A DNA stretch of 39,018 bases. It comes from Halomonas heilongjiangensis. Its GTDB lineage: Bacteria > Pseudomonadota > Gammaproteobacteria > Pseudomonadales > Halomonadaceae. A model generated the notes under the pieces. It saw nothing but the letters and a program-made list of their open reading frames with translations. It had not been told where the DNA came from and did not search any database. Where the stretch lies: the NCBI RefSeq assembly GCF_002879645.1, contig NZ_PNRE01000064.1:1-39018 (forward strand), written 5' to 3'. Position 1 is the stretch's first letter. Each line of letters begins with the position of its first letter. Shown here piece after piece: positions 1 to 8,024 of the stretch. Position numbers and translations under genes: made by a program.

Positions 1-1427
1 CCGCCATGGGCGTTCATGTGATCGCCCCGGGTCAGGATGACATGATCGCCGGGCTCGGCAATGCCTTTCTCCACCAGCAGCGCCAGCGCCCGGTCGTTGA
101 CCTCGGTGGCGCTCATCTCGCTGGTGTCGAAGGGCAGCGAGACCACCCCGCGATAGAGCGCCATGCGCCGCTGGGCGATGGGGCTGTGGCCGAGGCCGAC
201 GATCGGCAGCCCCGAGCGGATCCGCGAGGCGATCAGCGGCGTGTAGCCGGAGGCGGTCATGCAGGCGATGGCGGCCACCCCGGCGAGGTGGTTGGCGGCG
301 TACATCGCCGACAGGGCGATGGTCTCGTCGATCTGGGTGAAGCCCTCGTGGATGCGGTGCCCCGACTCCTGGGCGATGCGCTCGCGCTCGGCGCCCAGGC
401 AGACCCGGTCCATGGCCTCGATGGTCTCCACCGGGAAGTCGCCGGCGGCGGTCTCGGCCGAGAGCATCACCGCGTCGGTGCCGTCGAGCACGGCGTTGGC
501 CACGTCGAACACCTCGGCGCGGGTCGGCAACGGCGACTCGATCATCGATTCCATCATCTGGGTGGCGGTGATCACCGCGCGGTTGAGCGCCCGGGCGCGC
601 TTGATGATGCGCTTCTGGATGCCGATCAGCTGGGCATCGCCGATCTCCACGCCGAGGTCGCCGCGGGCCACCATCACCGCCTCGCTGGCCTCGATGATGC
701 CGTCGAGCGTCGCCTCGTCGGCGACGGCCTCGGCGCGCTCGAGCTTGGCGACCAGGCCGATCTCCTTGCCCGCCTCGCCCAGTAACGCCCGGGCCTCGCG
801 CATGTCGGCGGCGCTGCGCGGGAAGGACACCGCCAGGTAGTCGACGCCGATGTCGATGGCGGTCTCGAGGTCGGCGCGATCCTTGTCGGTGAGCGCCGGG
901 GCCGAGAGGCCGCCGCCCTGCTTGTTGATGCCCTTGTTGTTGGAGAGCCGGCCGCCGACCACCACCGAGGTGTGGATCAGGTGGTCGGCGACGCGGTTGA
1001 CGTCGAGCACCAGGCGGCCGTCGTCGAGCAGCAGGCGGTCGCCGGGAACGACGTCATCGGCCAGGGTCTTGTAGTCGCAGCCGACCCGGGTGGCGTCGCC
1101 GGCGTTGGCGTCGAGGGCCATGTCGAGGACGAAGGGCTGGCCCTCCTCGAGGTCGACGGCGCCGTCGCGGAAGCGGGCGATGCGGATCTTGGGCCCCTGC
1201 AGGTCGCCGAGGGCGGCGACGCTGCGGCCCAGGCGCGCGGCGATCTCGCGCACCGCGGTGAGGCGGCGGCGATGGTCGTCGGCACTGCCGTGGGAGAAAT
1301 TGAGGCGCACCACGTCGACGCCGGCGGCGATCATCGCCTCCAGCACGCCGTCGCGGTCGCTGGCCGGGCCCAGGGTGGCGACGATCTTGGTGCGGCGGAT
1401 GGGGTCGTGGATCGGTGTGCTCGACAT
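1..1427 (-). CDS. pyk: Pyruvate kinase, C-terminus cut by the window edge
   Basis: Catalyses phosphoenolpyruvate + ADP to pyruvate + ATP, the last step of glycolysis, in the cytoplasm. Translating the minus strand from ATG at 1427 gives 475 codons with no stop before the left edge. The N-terminus reads [13 protein letters not shown], followed by [16 protein letters not shown], and the family signature around [10 protein letters not shown] and [12 protein letters not shown]. PykA-type enzymes are about 480 residues, so probably only about the last ten residues are missing. A strong ribosome site (GGAGGAG) precedes the ATG. It is divergent from gap, with a 380-bp shared regulatory region. Identification as pyruvate kinase is firm; whether it corresponds to PykA or PykF of enterics is inferred from the sequence style only. 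Confidence 0.96.
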   Translation of the reverse strand, partial: MSSTPIHDPIRRTKIVATLGPASDRDGVLEAMIAAGVDVVRLNFSHGSADDHRRRLTAVREIAARLGRSVAALGDLQGPKIRIARFRDGAVDLEEGQPFVLDMALDANAGDATRVGCDYKTLADDVVPGDRLLLDDGRLVLDVNRVADHLIHTSVVVGGRLSNNKGINKQGGGLSAPALTDKDRADLETAIDIGVDYLAVSFPRSAADMREARALLGEAGKEIGLVAKLERAEAVADEATLDGIIEASEAVMVARGDLGVEIGDAQLIGIQKRIIKRARALNRAVITATQMMESMIESPLPTRAEVFDVANAVLDGTDAVMLSAETAAGDFPVETIEAMDRVCLGAERERIAQESGHRIHEGFTQIDETIALSAMYAANHLAGVAAIACMTASGYTPLIASRIRSGLPIVGLGHSPIAQRRMALYRGVVSLPFDTSEMSATEVNDRALALLVEKGIAEPGDHVILTRGDHMNAHG

Positions 1428-1481
1428 GGCGGGCTCCTCCGGTGGGGGCGGTGTTGTTGTCGGATTACGATAGCGCTTTTC

Positions 1482-1498
1482 TGGTAAGTTTACTACAT
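1482..1498. promoter_or_regulatory. HexR-like palindrome 1 (pyk-gap intergenic)
   Basis: The sequence TGGTAAGTTTACTACAT reads on the other strand as TGTAGTAAACTTACC, close to the TGTARTnnnAYTTACA-type operators described for the RpiR-family repressor HexR in gammaproteobacteria. It lies 55 bp upstream of the pyk start codon. HexR is known to control pyk, gap and Entner-Doudoroff genes, which fits both neighbours. hexR itself is not in the window, so assignment rests on motif likeness and context. Confidence 0.45.
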
Positions 1499-1552
1499 AA
1501 AGGCCGATTATGGTGTTGTGGTGCTCCCGGCGAGTCATGCAGGTGAATCGAT

Positions 1553-1582
1553 GCATCAGGCCGAACTATCTCCGCCTGATGC
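1553..1582. other. Inverted repeat (9-bp perfect arms) in the pyk-gap intergenic region
   Basis: GCATCAGGC (1553-1561) and GCCTGATGC (1574-1582) form perfect 9-bp arms around a 12-nt loop. No T-tract follows on either strand, so it does not look like an intrinsic terminator. It sits between the two HexR-like palindromes. It could be a protein-binding site or a leader hairpin; nothing in the sequence decides. Confidence 0.4.
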
Positions 1583-1627
1583 GATGTATAGGGGAGGTGG
1601 GCGGTTCGGCCGCGGCTGAACCATATG

Positions 1628-1642
1628 TTGTAAAGTTACTAA
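1628..1642. promoter_or_regulatory. HexR-like palindrome 2 (gap-proximal)
   Basis: TTGTAAAGTTACTAA contains the symmetric core GTAA-AG-TTAC, extended to TTGTAA/TTACTAA with one mismatch. This resembles HexR operators (TTGT...ACAA with an AT-rich centre). It lies about 165 bp upstream of the gap start and is followed by an AT-rich stretch likely to hold the gap promoter. Same reasoning and limits as palindrome 1; the two sites strengthen each other. Confidence 0.45.
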
Positions 1643-1807
1643 AAAGTACTTGAGTCTTTTTGTCGGCTGGTCCACATTGAGGGGCAGATGAGCCGCAGGC
1701 CGTTACGCAGGGACGAGATCGACGCCGGTCGCCCAAGCCTGGATGCCCTCCGCCAATCGGCTCAGCCACGACCCACCAGACGCCACTGGAGCGAGAGGAA
1801 GAACGTC

Positions 1808-2830
1808 ATGACGCTCAAGATCGCCATCAACGGCTTCGGCCGCATCGGCCGCAACGTGCTTCGCGCCCTGTACGAGAACGGCTACCGCCATCGCGTGCAG
1901 GTGGTCGCCATCAACGACCTGGGTGATCCCGCCCTCAATGCCCACCTGCTGCGTCACGACACCGTGCATGGCCACTTTCCCTTCAAGGTGGAGCACGACG
2001 AGGAGAGCCTGAGCGTGGATGGCGACCGCATCGCCATCCTGTCGCAGCGTGACCCCGCCGAGCTGCCCTGGAAGGCCATGGGCGTCGACCTGGTGATGGA
2101 GTGCACCGGGCTCTTCACCAAGCGCGAGGCGGCGGCGAAACATCTCTCTGCCGGGGCCGAACGGGTACTGATCTCCGCGCCGAGCCCCGATGCCGATGCC
2201 ACCGTGGTCTACGGCGTCAACGAGCAGGTGCTCGGGCCCGAGCACAAGGTGGTCTCCAACGCCTCCTGCACCACCAACTGTCTGGCGCCGATCGCCCAGG
2301 CCCTCAACGCGACGGTGGGCATCGAGAACGGCCTGATGACCACGGTGCACGCCTACACCAACGACCAGAACCTCTCCGACGTCTACCACAGCGATCCCTA
2401 CCGGGCCCGCAGCGCCACCCATTCGATGATCCCGACCAAGACCGGGGCGGCGGCGGCGGTGGGGCTGGTGCTGCCCGAACTGGCCGGCAAGTTCGACGGC
2501 CTGGCGGTGCGCGTGCCGGTGATCAACGTCTCGCTGGTGGACCTGACCTTCACCGCCAGCCGCGACACCACCAAGGAAGAGATCAACGCCATCGTCGCCA
2601 AGGCCGCCGAGGCCTCGCCGGTGCTGGCGGTCAACGCCCAGCCGCTGGTCTCCATCGACTTCAACCACGACGCCAACTCCTCGACCTTCGATGCCAACCA
2701 CACCCGGGTGAACGGTCGCCTGGTCAAGGTGATGGCCTGGTACGACAACGAGTGGGGCTTCTCCAACCGCATGCTCGATACCGCCCTGGCCATGCAGGCC
2801 GCGAGCAACGCCAAGCGCGATGCCGCCTGA
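1808..2830 (+). CDS. gap: Type I glyceraldehyde-3-phosphate dehydrogenase
   Basis: Oxidatively phosphorylates glyceraldehyde 3-phosphate to 1,3-bisphosphoglycerate with NAD(P), in the cytoplasm. The 340-residue protein begins with the Rossmann signature [15 protein letters not shown], has NDLGD at the nucleotide-specificity loop, the catalytic SNASCTTNC with Cys near residue 154, HAYTNDQ, and the C-terminal [12 protein letters not shown]. The N-terminal style ([17 protein letters not shown]) matches the Gap encoded beside Entner-Doudoroff genes in pseudomonads. The frame is open upstream to 1688, but ATG 1808 has a good ribosome site (GAGAGGAAG) and gives the usual length. The FNHD and DNEWGF segments also occur in erythrose-4-phosphate dehydrogenase; HAYTNDQ and overall likeness favour Gap. 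Confidence 0.93.
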   Translation: MTLKIAINGFGRIGRNVLRALYENGYRHRVQVVAINDLGDPALNAHLLRHDTVHGHFPFKVEHDEESLSVDGDRIAILSQRDPAELPWKAMGVDLVMECTGLFTKREAAAKHLSAGAERVLISAPSPDADATVVYGVNEQVLGPEHKVVSNASCTTNCLAPIAQALNATVGIENGLMTTVHAYTNDQNLSDVYHSDPYRARSATHSMIPTKTGAAAAVGLVLPELAGKFDGLAVRVPVINVSLVDLTFTASRDTTKEEINAIVAKAAEASPVLAVNAQPLVSIDFNHDANSSTFDANHTRVNGRLVKVMAWYDNEWGFSNRMLDTALAMQAASNAKRDAA

Positions 2831-2933
2831 CAGGGTGACTTGACCGCGCAGGTCGGTATGATCGAACGCCGGGGCGGGCAACCGCTCCGGCGTTTGCGTG
2901 TTCGTCATGCCCGATTCCCCGCAAGGATGCCCG

Positions 2934-3677
2934 ATGCTGCCCGACTACTCCTGGCTCGCCTGGACGCTGATCGTGTTCTCCACCTACCTCACCGGCGTCT
3001 CCAAGGGCGGTTTCGCCGGGGGCTTCGGCACCCTCTCGGTGCCGCTGATGGCCCTGGCCATCGGCCCCATCGAGGCCGCCGGCCTGCTGCTGCCGCTGCT
3101 GCTGGTGATGGACGCCTTCACGGTCAGGGCCTGGTGGGGGCGGCACGACGGGGCCGAGGTGCGCCGCCTGGTGCCGGGGCTGGCGGTGGGCGTGGTCATC
3201 GGCACCCTGCTGGCCGGTACCCTCGACGAGGACGGGGTGCGCCTGTTGCTCGGCGTGCTCTCGCTGCTGTTCGCCGCCTATATGCTGCTCAGGCCGGCGG
3301 CCGGGCGGCCCATCTCGCCGCGCTGGGCGCTGCCGGCCGGCACCGGCTGCGGCTTCACCAGCTTCCTGGCCCATGCCGGGGCGCCGCCGCTCAACCTCTA
3401 CCTCATCCCCCGGCGGCTGCCCAAGGAGACCTTCATCGCCACCAGCGCCATCGCCTTCGCCGCGGTCAACCTGATGAAGCTGCCGCCCTACCTGTGGCTC
3501 GGCGAGATCAATCTCACCAGCGCCTGGGGGTCGCTGGTGCTGGTGCCGGTGGCCTGGGTCGGCGTGCGCAGCGGCCTGTGGCTGCAGCACAAGGTCAGCG
3601 AGGTGCTCTTCTACCGGCTGGTGATCCTGGCCATGGCCATCGTCGGCGTGCAGCTGGTGGTCAAGGCGCTGGGCTGA
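2934..3677 (+). CDS. TSUP (TauE/SafE) family membrane permease
   Basis: A hydrophobic protein of 247 residues with about eight predicted membrane segments. The TSUP-type opening STYLTGVSKGGFAGGFG is followed near the middle by the second half-repeat GCGFTSFLAHAGAPP. Family members export sulfite, sulfoacetate or other organosulfur anions, but substrates vary and nothing here fixes one. The frame has an earlier GTG at 2898 and ATG at 2907; ATG 2934 is preferred because AAGGA lies at ideal spacing and the protein then starts just before the first membrane helix. It follows gap by about 100 bp on the same strand, with no functional link apparent. The terminator just downstream is oriented for the opposite strand. 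Confidence 0.82.
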   Translation: MLPDYSWLAWTLIVFSTYLTGVSKGGFAGGFGTLSVPLMALAIGPIEAAGLLLPLLLVMDAFTVRAWWGRHDGAEVRRLVPGLAVGVVIGTLLAGTLDEDGVRLLLGVLSLLFAAYMLLRPAAGRPISPRWALPAGTGCGFTSFLAHAGAPPLNLYLIPRRLPKETFIATSAIAFAAVNLMKLPPYLWLGEINLTSAWGSLVLVPVAWVGVRSGLWLQHKVSEVLFYRLVILAMAIVGVQLVVKALG

Positions 3678-3690
3678 CTGGTCTCCGGCA

Positions 3691-3715
3691 CAAAAAAAAC
3701 CCCGCATGGGCGGGG
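3691..3715 (-). terminator. Rho-independent terminator of iolG-iolB
   Basis: On the minus strand CCCCGC, a 4-nt loop and GCGGGG (positions 3715 to 3700) are followed by eight T residues (3699-3692). It lies about 50 bp past the iolB stop codon. A textbook intrinsic terminator for the minus-strand operon; the plus strand lacks the T-tract. Confidence 0.85.
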
Positions 3716-3762
3716 CGAAGAGACGTCAGGTCGGAGAGTCTGACGTTGCGGGCGTCACCCGC

Positions 3763-4566
3763 TCACTGCTTGACGATCCACTCGTGGGCCGGGTCGTTCT
3801 GGAACTTCCATGCCCGCTTGGGGCCGGCCATCACGTTGAGGTAGTAGAGGTCATAGCCGTGGGCGGCGCCCACCGGGTGGTACCCGCGGGGCACCATCAC
3901 GCAGCAGCCGTTCTCCACCGCCATGGTCTCGTCCAGGGAGCGGTCATCGGTGTAGACCCGCTGGAAGGCGAAGCCCTGGGTGGGGTTGATGCGGTGGTAG
4001 TAGGTTTCCTCCAGGATCGACTCCTCGGGCAGGTTGTCCACATCGTGCTTGTGCGGCGGGTAGCTCGACCAGTTACCGGCCGGAGTGTAGACCTCCACCA
4101 CCAGCAGGCTGTCCGCCGGCTCGGTCTCCGGCAGGATGTCCTGGATATGCCGGGTATTGGTGCCGCTGCCGCGGGTGCTGCGCTTGACCTGATTGGGGGC
4201 GATCAGTCGCGGCTCGTGGTTGCCGAACCCCGGGGCGCTGCATACCGCCAGCTCGAGATCGGTGGTGGCCTCGACGCTGTAGCTTGCGCCATCGGGGAGG
4301 TAGACCGAGTAGGGGGGGATTTTCTCGAAGATGTCCATGCGCTCGCCGATGTCCTCCCAACGGTGATCGCCGCAGGTCACGGTGGCCCGGCCGGAGAGCA
4401 GTACCAGGCAGTGCTCGCGATCCTCGGTATTGGCCTCGAGGTGCTGGCCCTTGGCCAGCTTGTGAACGCGAAAGCCCACATGTTCCCAGCCTGCCGATTG
4501 CGGCGTGACTTCCAGCAGCTTGCCCTGCTCGTCGGGCTGTTGTGGACGTACCAGTAGTGAGGTCAT
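3763..4566 (-). CDS. iolB: 5-deoxy-glucuronate isomerase
   Basis: Converts 5-deoxy-D-glucuronate to 5-dehydro-2-deoxy-D-gluconate, the step after ring opening by IolD. The 267-residue product has the usual family length and the double-cupin features of IolB: PPHKHD (metal ligands), PEESILEETYYHRINP, and a C-terminal GYHPV-GAAHGYDLYYLNVMAGP. AGGAG precedes the start. It is the second gene of a minus-strand pair with iolG (34-bp gap) and ends at a strong terminator. The rest of the pathway is encoded further along the locus on the plus strand. Identification is firm from motifs and context. Confidence 0.95.
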   Translation of the reverse strand: MTSLLVRPQQPDEQGKLLEVTPQSAGWEHVGFRVHKLAKGQHLEANTEDREHCLVLLSGRATVTCGDHRWEDIGERMDIFEKIPPYSVYLPDGASYSVEATTDLELAVCSAPGFGNHEPRLIAPNQVKRSTRGSGTNTRHIQDILPETEPADSLLVVEVYTPAGNWSSYPPHKHDVDNLPEESILEETYYHRINPTQGFAFQRVYTDDRSLDETMAVENGCCVMVPRGYHPVGAAHGYDLYYLNVMAGPKRAWKFQNDPAHEWIVKQ

Positions 4567-4600
4567 GGGTCGCTCCTGTCTAGTTCAGTGAATTCTAGTG

Positions 4601-5596
4601 TCAGTGAATATCGTCCAGGGCGATGCGGCGGCCTTCCTTCAGGGAGCGCTCGGCGGCCTCGGCCAGGCGCAGAGCTTCCAGGCCATCTTCGGCGCCGGCC
4701 AGAGGGGTGTGCCCCTGTTTCCAGGCGTCGACGAAGTCGCTGATCTCGCGGCGGTAGGCCTCGGCGTAGCGCTCGAGGAAGAACCACAGCGGCTGCTCCT
4801 CAATCTGGCCAGGCTCGCCGGTGAAGCGCAGCCGGGTCTTGGTTTCGTTTTGCGCCTGGAGCATGCCCGCGCTGCCGAAGGCCTCGATACGCTGGTCGTA
4901 GCCGTAGCAGGCGCGACGCGAATTGCTGATATGGCAGAGCCGGCCGCTGGCGGTGGTCAAGGTGACCATGATGGTGTCCACATCGCCGGCCTCACCGATG
5001 GCCGGGTCGATCAGGCAGCTGCCCTCGGCGTGGACGTGGGTGATGGGCTCATCGAGCAGCCAGCGGGCCATGTCGAAGTCGTGGATCGTCATGTCCCGGA
5101 AGATGCCTCCGGAGGCGCCGATATACTCGGTGGGGGGTGGTGTCGGGTCGCGGCTGATGATGGAGAGCGTCTCGAGATGGCCGATGCGGCCCTCGCCCAG
5201 GGCCTGCTTGAGGGCGGCGAATTGGGGGTCGTGACGGCGGTTGAAGCCCAAGGCACAGGTCACCGGATGAGCGGCCAGCACCTGCAGGGCATCGCGGGTA
5301 CGTGCCAGATCCAAGGCGATAGGCTTCTCGCACAGAATCGCTTTGCCGGCGCGGGCGGCTTGTTCCAGGTAGTCGGCGTGGGTCGGGGTACTGGAAGCGA
5401 TCAGCACGGCATCGATGTCTTCATCCGCGAAGATGGCCTCGGCGCTCAAGGCTCGGGTGCCATACTGGGCGGCCAGTGCCTCGGCGGCCGGGGCGTGGTA
5501 GTCGGCGATGGCGGCCAGGGTTACCTCGGGATGGCTGGCGATGGTCTGGGCGTGCACCTTGCCGATGCGCCCGGCGCCGATCAGGGCGAGTTTCAT
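4601..5596 (-). CDS. iolG: Inositol 2-dehydrogenase (Gfo/Idh/MocA family)
   Basis: NAD-dependent oxidation of myo-inositol to 2-keto-myo-inositol (scyllo-inosose), the first catabolic step. The 331-residue protein has the N-terminal Rossmann GAGRIGKVH, the catalytic Lys in CEKPI, and the family Asp and His in DMTIHDFDMARW. Its style resembles the rhizobial IdhA/IolG type. AGAGGA precedes the start. It is transcribed with iolB. Operator-like sites begin 120 bp upstream in the region shared with the divergent hyi-like gene. A second IolG-family gene lies at 21778-22791; the two may differ in substrate (myo-, scyllo- or chiro-inositol), which the sequence alone cannot settle. Confidence 0.9.
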   Translation of the reverse strand: MKLALIGAGRIGKVHAQTIASHPEVTLAAIADYHAPAAEALAAQYGTRALSAEAIFADEDIDAVLIASSTPTHADYLEQAARAGKAILCEKPIALDLARTRDALQVLAAHPVTCALGFNRRHDPQFAALKQALGEGRIGHLETLSIISRDPTPPPTEYIGASGGIFRDMTIHDFDMARWLLDEPITHVHAEGSCLIDPAIGEAGDVDTIMVTLTTASGRLCHISNSRRACYGYDQRIEAFGSAGMLQAQNETKTRLRFTGEPGQIEEQPLWFFLERYAEAYRREISDFVDAWKQGHTPLAGAEDGLEALRLAEAAERSLKEGRRIALDDIH

Positions 5597-5716
5597 GAGC
5601 TGTCCTCTTGCCTTGGTGGTCGATGGAACGGGCCGATGCCGTGGAACGTCGGGCGCTTGGGGGCATCCTCTCGCCCCGTGCCGAGATTCATGGACTGTGA
5701 GGTAGTCTAGGGCGTA

Positions 5717-5791
5717 TGGAATAAAAATTCCAGTAATACCATTGTATAGAATTTTTTGTTTGACCTGCGAGACTATGGAATCTACATTTCA
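5717..5791. promoter_or_regulatory. IolR-type operator module between iolG and the hyi-like gene
   Basis: Three phased elements lie in the 301-bp divergent intergenic region (5597-5897). A perfect palindrome TGGAATAAAAATTCCA occupies 5717-5732 (GGAA-N6-TTCC). TATAGAAT follows at 5745-5752, 28 bp from the start of the first element. TGGAATCTACATTTCA lies at 5776-5791, 59 bp from the start. GGAA-N6-TTCC is the operator form reported for RpiR-type IolR repressors in rhizobia. The same three elements with the same spacing recur at 17655-17729. No convincing -35/-10 pair was recognised. The remainder of the intergenic region shows nothing else. Confidence 0.75.
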
Positions 5792-5897
5792 GGCATTCTC
5801 AATATCCATACCTTTCCGCAGGCGAGTGCCAAAGCCATGTCAATCACGGCCCATCGCCGGGCTCTTCTAATGACGCAATGTTCGAGAGGCAATCGCA

Positions 5898-6701
5898 ATG
5901 AACGAGAGGGTTAAGCACTCCCCATTCACTCTCGCGGTATGTGCCGAGATGGTGTTTCGCGACATGCCGATCGTCGAGCGGGTCAAGCGAATCGACGCCC
6001 TGGGCTTCCAGGTGGAGATCTGGGACTGGACCAGGCACGACATCATGGCACTGGTGAATACTGGGGCTACCTTCTCTTCCATGACCGGCTACATCGACGG
6101 CACCCTGGCAGACAAGGAAGGCTCCGATCGGCTGGTCAAGACGGCCCGGCAATCGATTGCCGTGGCGAAAGAATTGGGTATCCCCCGCCTTAACCTGCAC
6201 GGTACCGGCCTCGATGATCAGGGGCTGCCCGTCGTGCCGGCCGGTGAGGTGACAGGGCCGATGTGGATCCGCGCCCACGACACCCTCAATCGTCTGGCTG
6301 ACCTTGGTCAGGAGCACGGCGTCACGTTCGTGCTGGAGAACCTCAACACCCAGGTGGACCACCCTGGGGTGCCCTTCGCAAGGGCCTGCGACGTGCTGGA
6401 TCTGGTGGCGAGCGTGGATCGCCCGGAGGTCCGCATCATGCTCGACCTCTATCACGCCCAGATTGGCGAGGGGAACCTGATCGAGCTGGTGCGTCGCTGT
6501 GCTCCCTATCTCGGTGAGATCCAGGTTGCCGACGTGCCGGGGCGCTGCGAGCCCGGTAGCGGCGAGATCCATTACCCGGCTATCGCCCGCACACTCAATG
6601 ACATCGGCTATCGGGGCACCATTGGGCTGGAGGGCTGGGCCTCAGGGGATGATGAACTGGCCCTGAGGCGTTTCGAGGAAGCCTTTACCCTTTCCGTTTG
6701 A
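5898..6701 (+). CDS. hyi: Hydroxypyruvate isomerase-like TIM-barrel protein
   Basis: A 267-residue xylose-isomerase-like TIM barrel. The C-terminal half matches the Hyi family: LENLNT and MLDLYHAQ supply metal-binding Glu and Asp/His, VADVPGRCEPGSGEIHY is close to the Hyi segment IQIADNPGRxEPGTGEI, and GLEGWAS gives the last Glu. Hyi interconverts hydroxypyruvate and tartronate semialdehyde, but no glyoxylate-pathway genes are nearby. Its place between iolG and iolR, and an operator module about 105 bp upstream, suggest a role on an inositol-derived keto compound. Start ATG 5898 has GAGAGG upstream. Family membership is solid; the substrate is not known. Confidence 0.8.
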   Translation: MNERVKHSPFTLAVCAEMVFRDMPIVERVKRIDALGFQVEIWDWTRHDIMALVNTGATFSSMTGYIDGTLADKEGSDRLVKTARQSIAVAKELGIPRLNLHGTGLDDQGLPVVPAGEVTGPMWIRAHDTLNRLADLGQEHGVTFVLENLNTQVDHPGVPFARACDVLDLVASVDRPEVRIMLDLYHAQIGEGNLIELVRRCAPYLGEIQVADVPGRCEPGSGEIHYPAIARTLNDIGYRGTIGLEGWASGDDELALRRFEEAFTLSV

Positions 6702-6717
6702 TATCGGGGTCTGGGTT

Positions 6718-6745
6718 GCATGCGGCCGACGGGTCGGCCGCATGC
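6718..6745. terminator. Hairpin between the convergent hyi-like and iolR-like genes
   Basis: GCATGCGGCCGA (6718-6729) and TCGGCCGCATGC (6734-6745) form a perfect 12-bp stem with a 4-nt loop. It sits in the 49 bp between two convergent stop codons. There is no clear T-tract on either side, so a bidirectional terminator is inferred from position and stem strength. Confidence 0.65.
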
Positions 6746-6750
6746 GCTGC

Positions 6751-7623
6751 TCAGAGGAGCTTGTCCGCTGAGCTCTTCTCGAGGCGTGTGCCAGCATCGC
6801 GCGCCTCGTCCTGCCGGACGCCCAGGGCGATGGCCAGGGTCTGGGTCAGGCACAGGGAGGCGGTCAGGCCGCGGAAGCTCTTGACCTCGGCTTCCTTTAC
6901 CACCAGCGAGACGTCGGCCAGCCGGGCCAGCGGGCTCAGGTTGGAGTCGGTGATCACCACCACCGGGATGCCGCGCTCGCAGGCTTCTTCCGCCGCGTCA
7001 CGGGATTCCTGGGCATAGGGGGAAAAGCTCACCACCATCAGGGCATCCTTGGCGCCCATGGACTTGAGCTGTTCGCGATGCATGCCGCCCAGGCCGCTGA
7101 CTAACTGGGTCCGCTTGTCCACGTGCTGGAGCGCATAGGCCATGTAGCTGGCGACCACGAAGCTGCGTCGGGCGCCCATGACGTGCACTATTTCCGCGCG
7201 CTCGAAGATATCCAGGGCGCGTTCCAGCTGGCGGGGATCGGTGCGCCCCGGCAGCTGCTCCAGTACCTCCCGATTGGCCTCGGCGAATTCCCACAGCAGC
7301 TGGGTGCTGTCGGGGGTCTCGCCGGTGGCGGTGCGCACCGCGTGGATGCGTTCGGTGTAGTTGGGCAGCTCGTCCACCAGGCGGGCCCGGAACAGCTGCT
7401 GCATCTCGGAGAAGCCCTTGAAGCCGAAGTTGTTGGCGAACCGGATCAGGGTCGAGGGGGTGACGCCGGCCTGCTCGGCCAGTTTGGCCACGGTTGCGAA
7501 GGCCACCTCTTGGGGGTGGTCGAGCAGGAAGCGCGCGGTCTGCTGCAGGCGGCGGCTCAGCGACGGATAGTCCGCCGTGATGCGCGCTTCCAGGTCGGTG
7601 AAGTCCTGTGGTGTCTGGGGCAT
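6751..7623 (-). CDS. iolR: RpiR/MurR-family transcriptional regulator, probable IolR
   Basis: A 290-residue DNA-binding protein with the RpiR architecture. The N-terminal helix-turn-helix (about residues 1-80) contains AKLAEQAGVTPSTLIRFANN and FKGFSEMQ. A SIS sugar-phosphate-binding domain (about 125-260) contains HVMGARRSF, VVSFSPYAQE and VVVITDSNLSPLARLAD. In Sinorhizobium an RpiR-type IolR represses inositol genes, with an iol pathway intermediate likely acting as inducer. Here the gene sits inside the iol locus, and a GGAA-N6-TTCC-like site 74 bp upstream of its start suggests self-regulation. Being the locus regulator is inference from position and matching motifs. Confidence 0.85.
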   Translation of the reverse strand: MPQTPQDFTDLEARITADYPSLSRRLQQTARFLLDHPQEVAFATVAKLAEQAGVTPSTLIRFANNFGFKGFSEMQQLFRARLVDELPNYTERIHAVRTATGETPDSTQLLWEFAEANREVLEQLPGRTDPRQLERALDIFERAEIVHVMGARRSFVVASYMAYALQHVDKRTQLVSGLGGMHREQLKSMGAKDALMVVSFSPYAQESRDAAEEACERGIPVVVITDSNLSPLARLADVSLVVKEAEVKSFRGLTASLCLTQTLAIALGVRQDEARDAGTRLEKSSADKLL

Positions 7624-7696
7624 GGTGTCCGCCTTGCTTAAGCCGATCAGCGTCCGGGGTCGAGTCGGGTGATGCTCCAGGTCACCCTAGCATCTA

Positions 7697-7732
7697 GAGA
7701 ATGAAAATTCCATTTGAACGTTGGTATAGAAT
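7697..7732. promoter_or_regulatory. IolR-type operator upstream of iolR
   Basis: GAGAATGAAAATTCCA (7697-7712) matches GGAA-N6-TTCC with one mismatch in the left arm. TATAGAAT lies at 7725-7732, again 28 bp from the start of the first element as in the modules at 5717 and 17655. No third element occurs at +59. It is 74 bp upstream of the iolR-like start on the minus strand. Nothing recognisable was seen between here and the next site at 7892. Confidence 0.6.
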
Positions 7733-7891
7733 TCTGGCTCTGGTAATCCATGGCGGCCTGCTTCGGACCGGATAGCGGTAGGAGATGCTGCTTTGGTCGA
7801 GCATGGGGGTGAGGGGCGCCTGCCGATTCTCGTGTTAACACCTTGATTTCCATGATGTACATCGAGACCCTCGAGGGCACGGCTTTCGAGA

Positions 7892-7933
7892 TGGAATATT
7901 CTGTTTGTTGATTTGTATGGAATGTATGTTCTA
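7892..7933. promoter_or_regulatory. IolR-type operator upstream of iolI
   Basis: TGGAATGTATGTTCTA (7918-7933) matches TGGAA-N6-TTCCA with one mismatch in the right arm. Another TGGAA half-site followed by ATTC lies at 7892. The full site ends 91 bp before the iolI-like start codon, close to the distance seen at the other iol promoters. Confidence 0.6.
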
Positions 7934-8024
7934 TCTTCTTTGCGAACGGGCGGCGCTCCGCTACCACGGGTCGAGGCGGCCCTGGCGTGCGGGCATGACG
8001 ACATCACGATGACTGGAGGCCGCC

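Noticed and set aside
1688..1807. A 40-residue N-terminal extension of Gap
   Set aside because: The frame is open from 1688 but lacks a ribosome site there; ATG 1808 has one and matches the family start.
5745..5752. TATAGAAT as a -10 promoter box
   Set aside because: No -35-like hexamer occurs at 16-18 bp in any of the three copies; the fixed phasing with TGGAA half-sites fits a regulator contact better.
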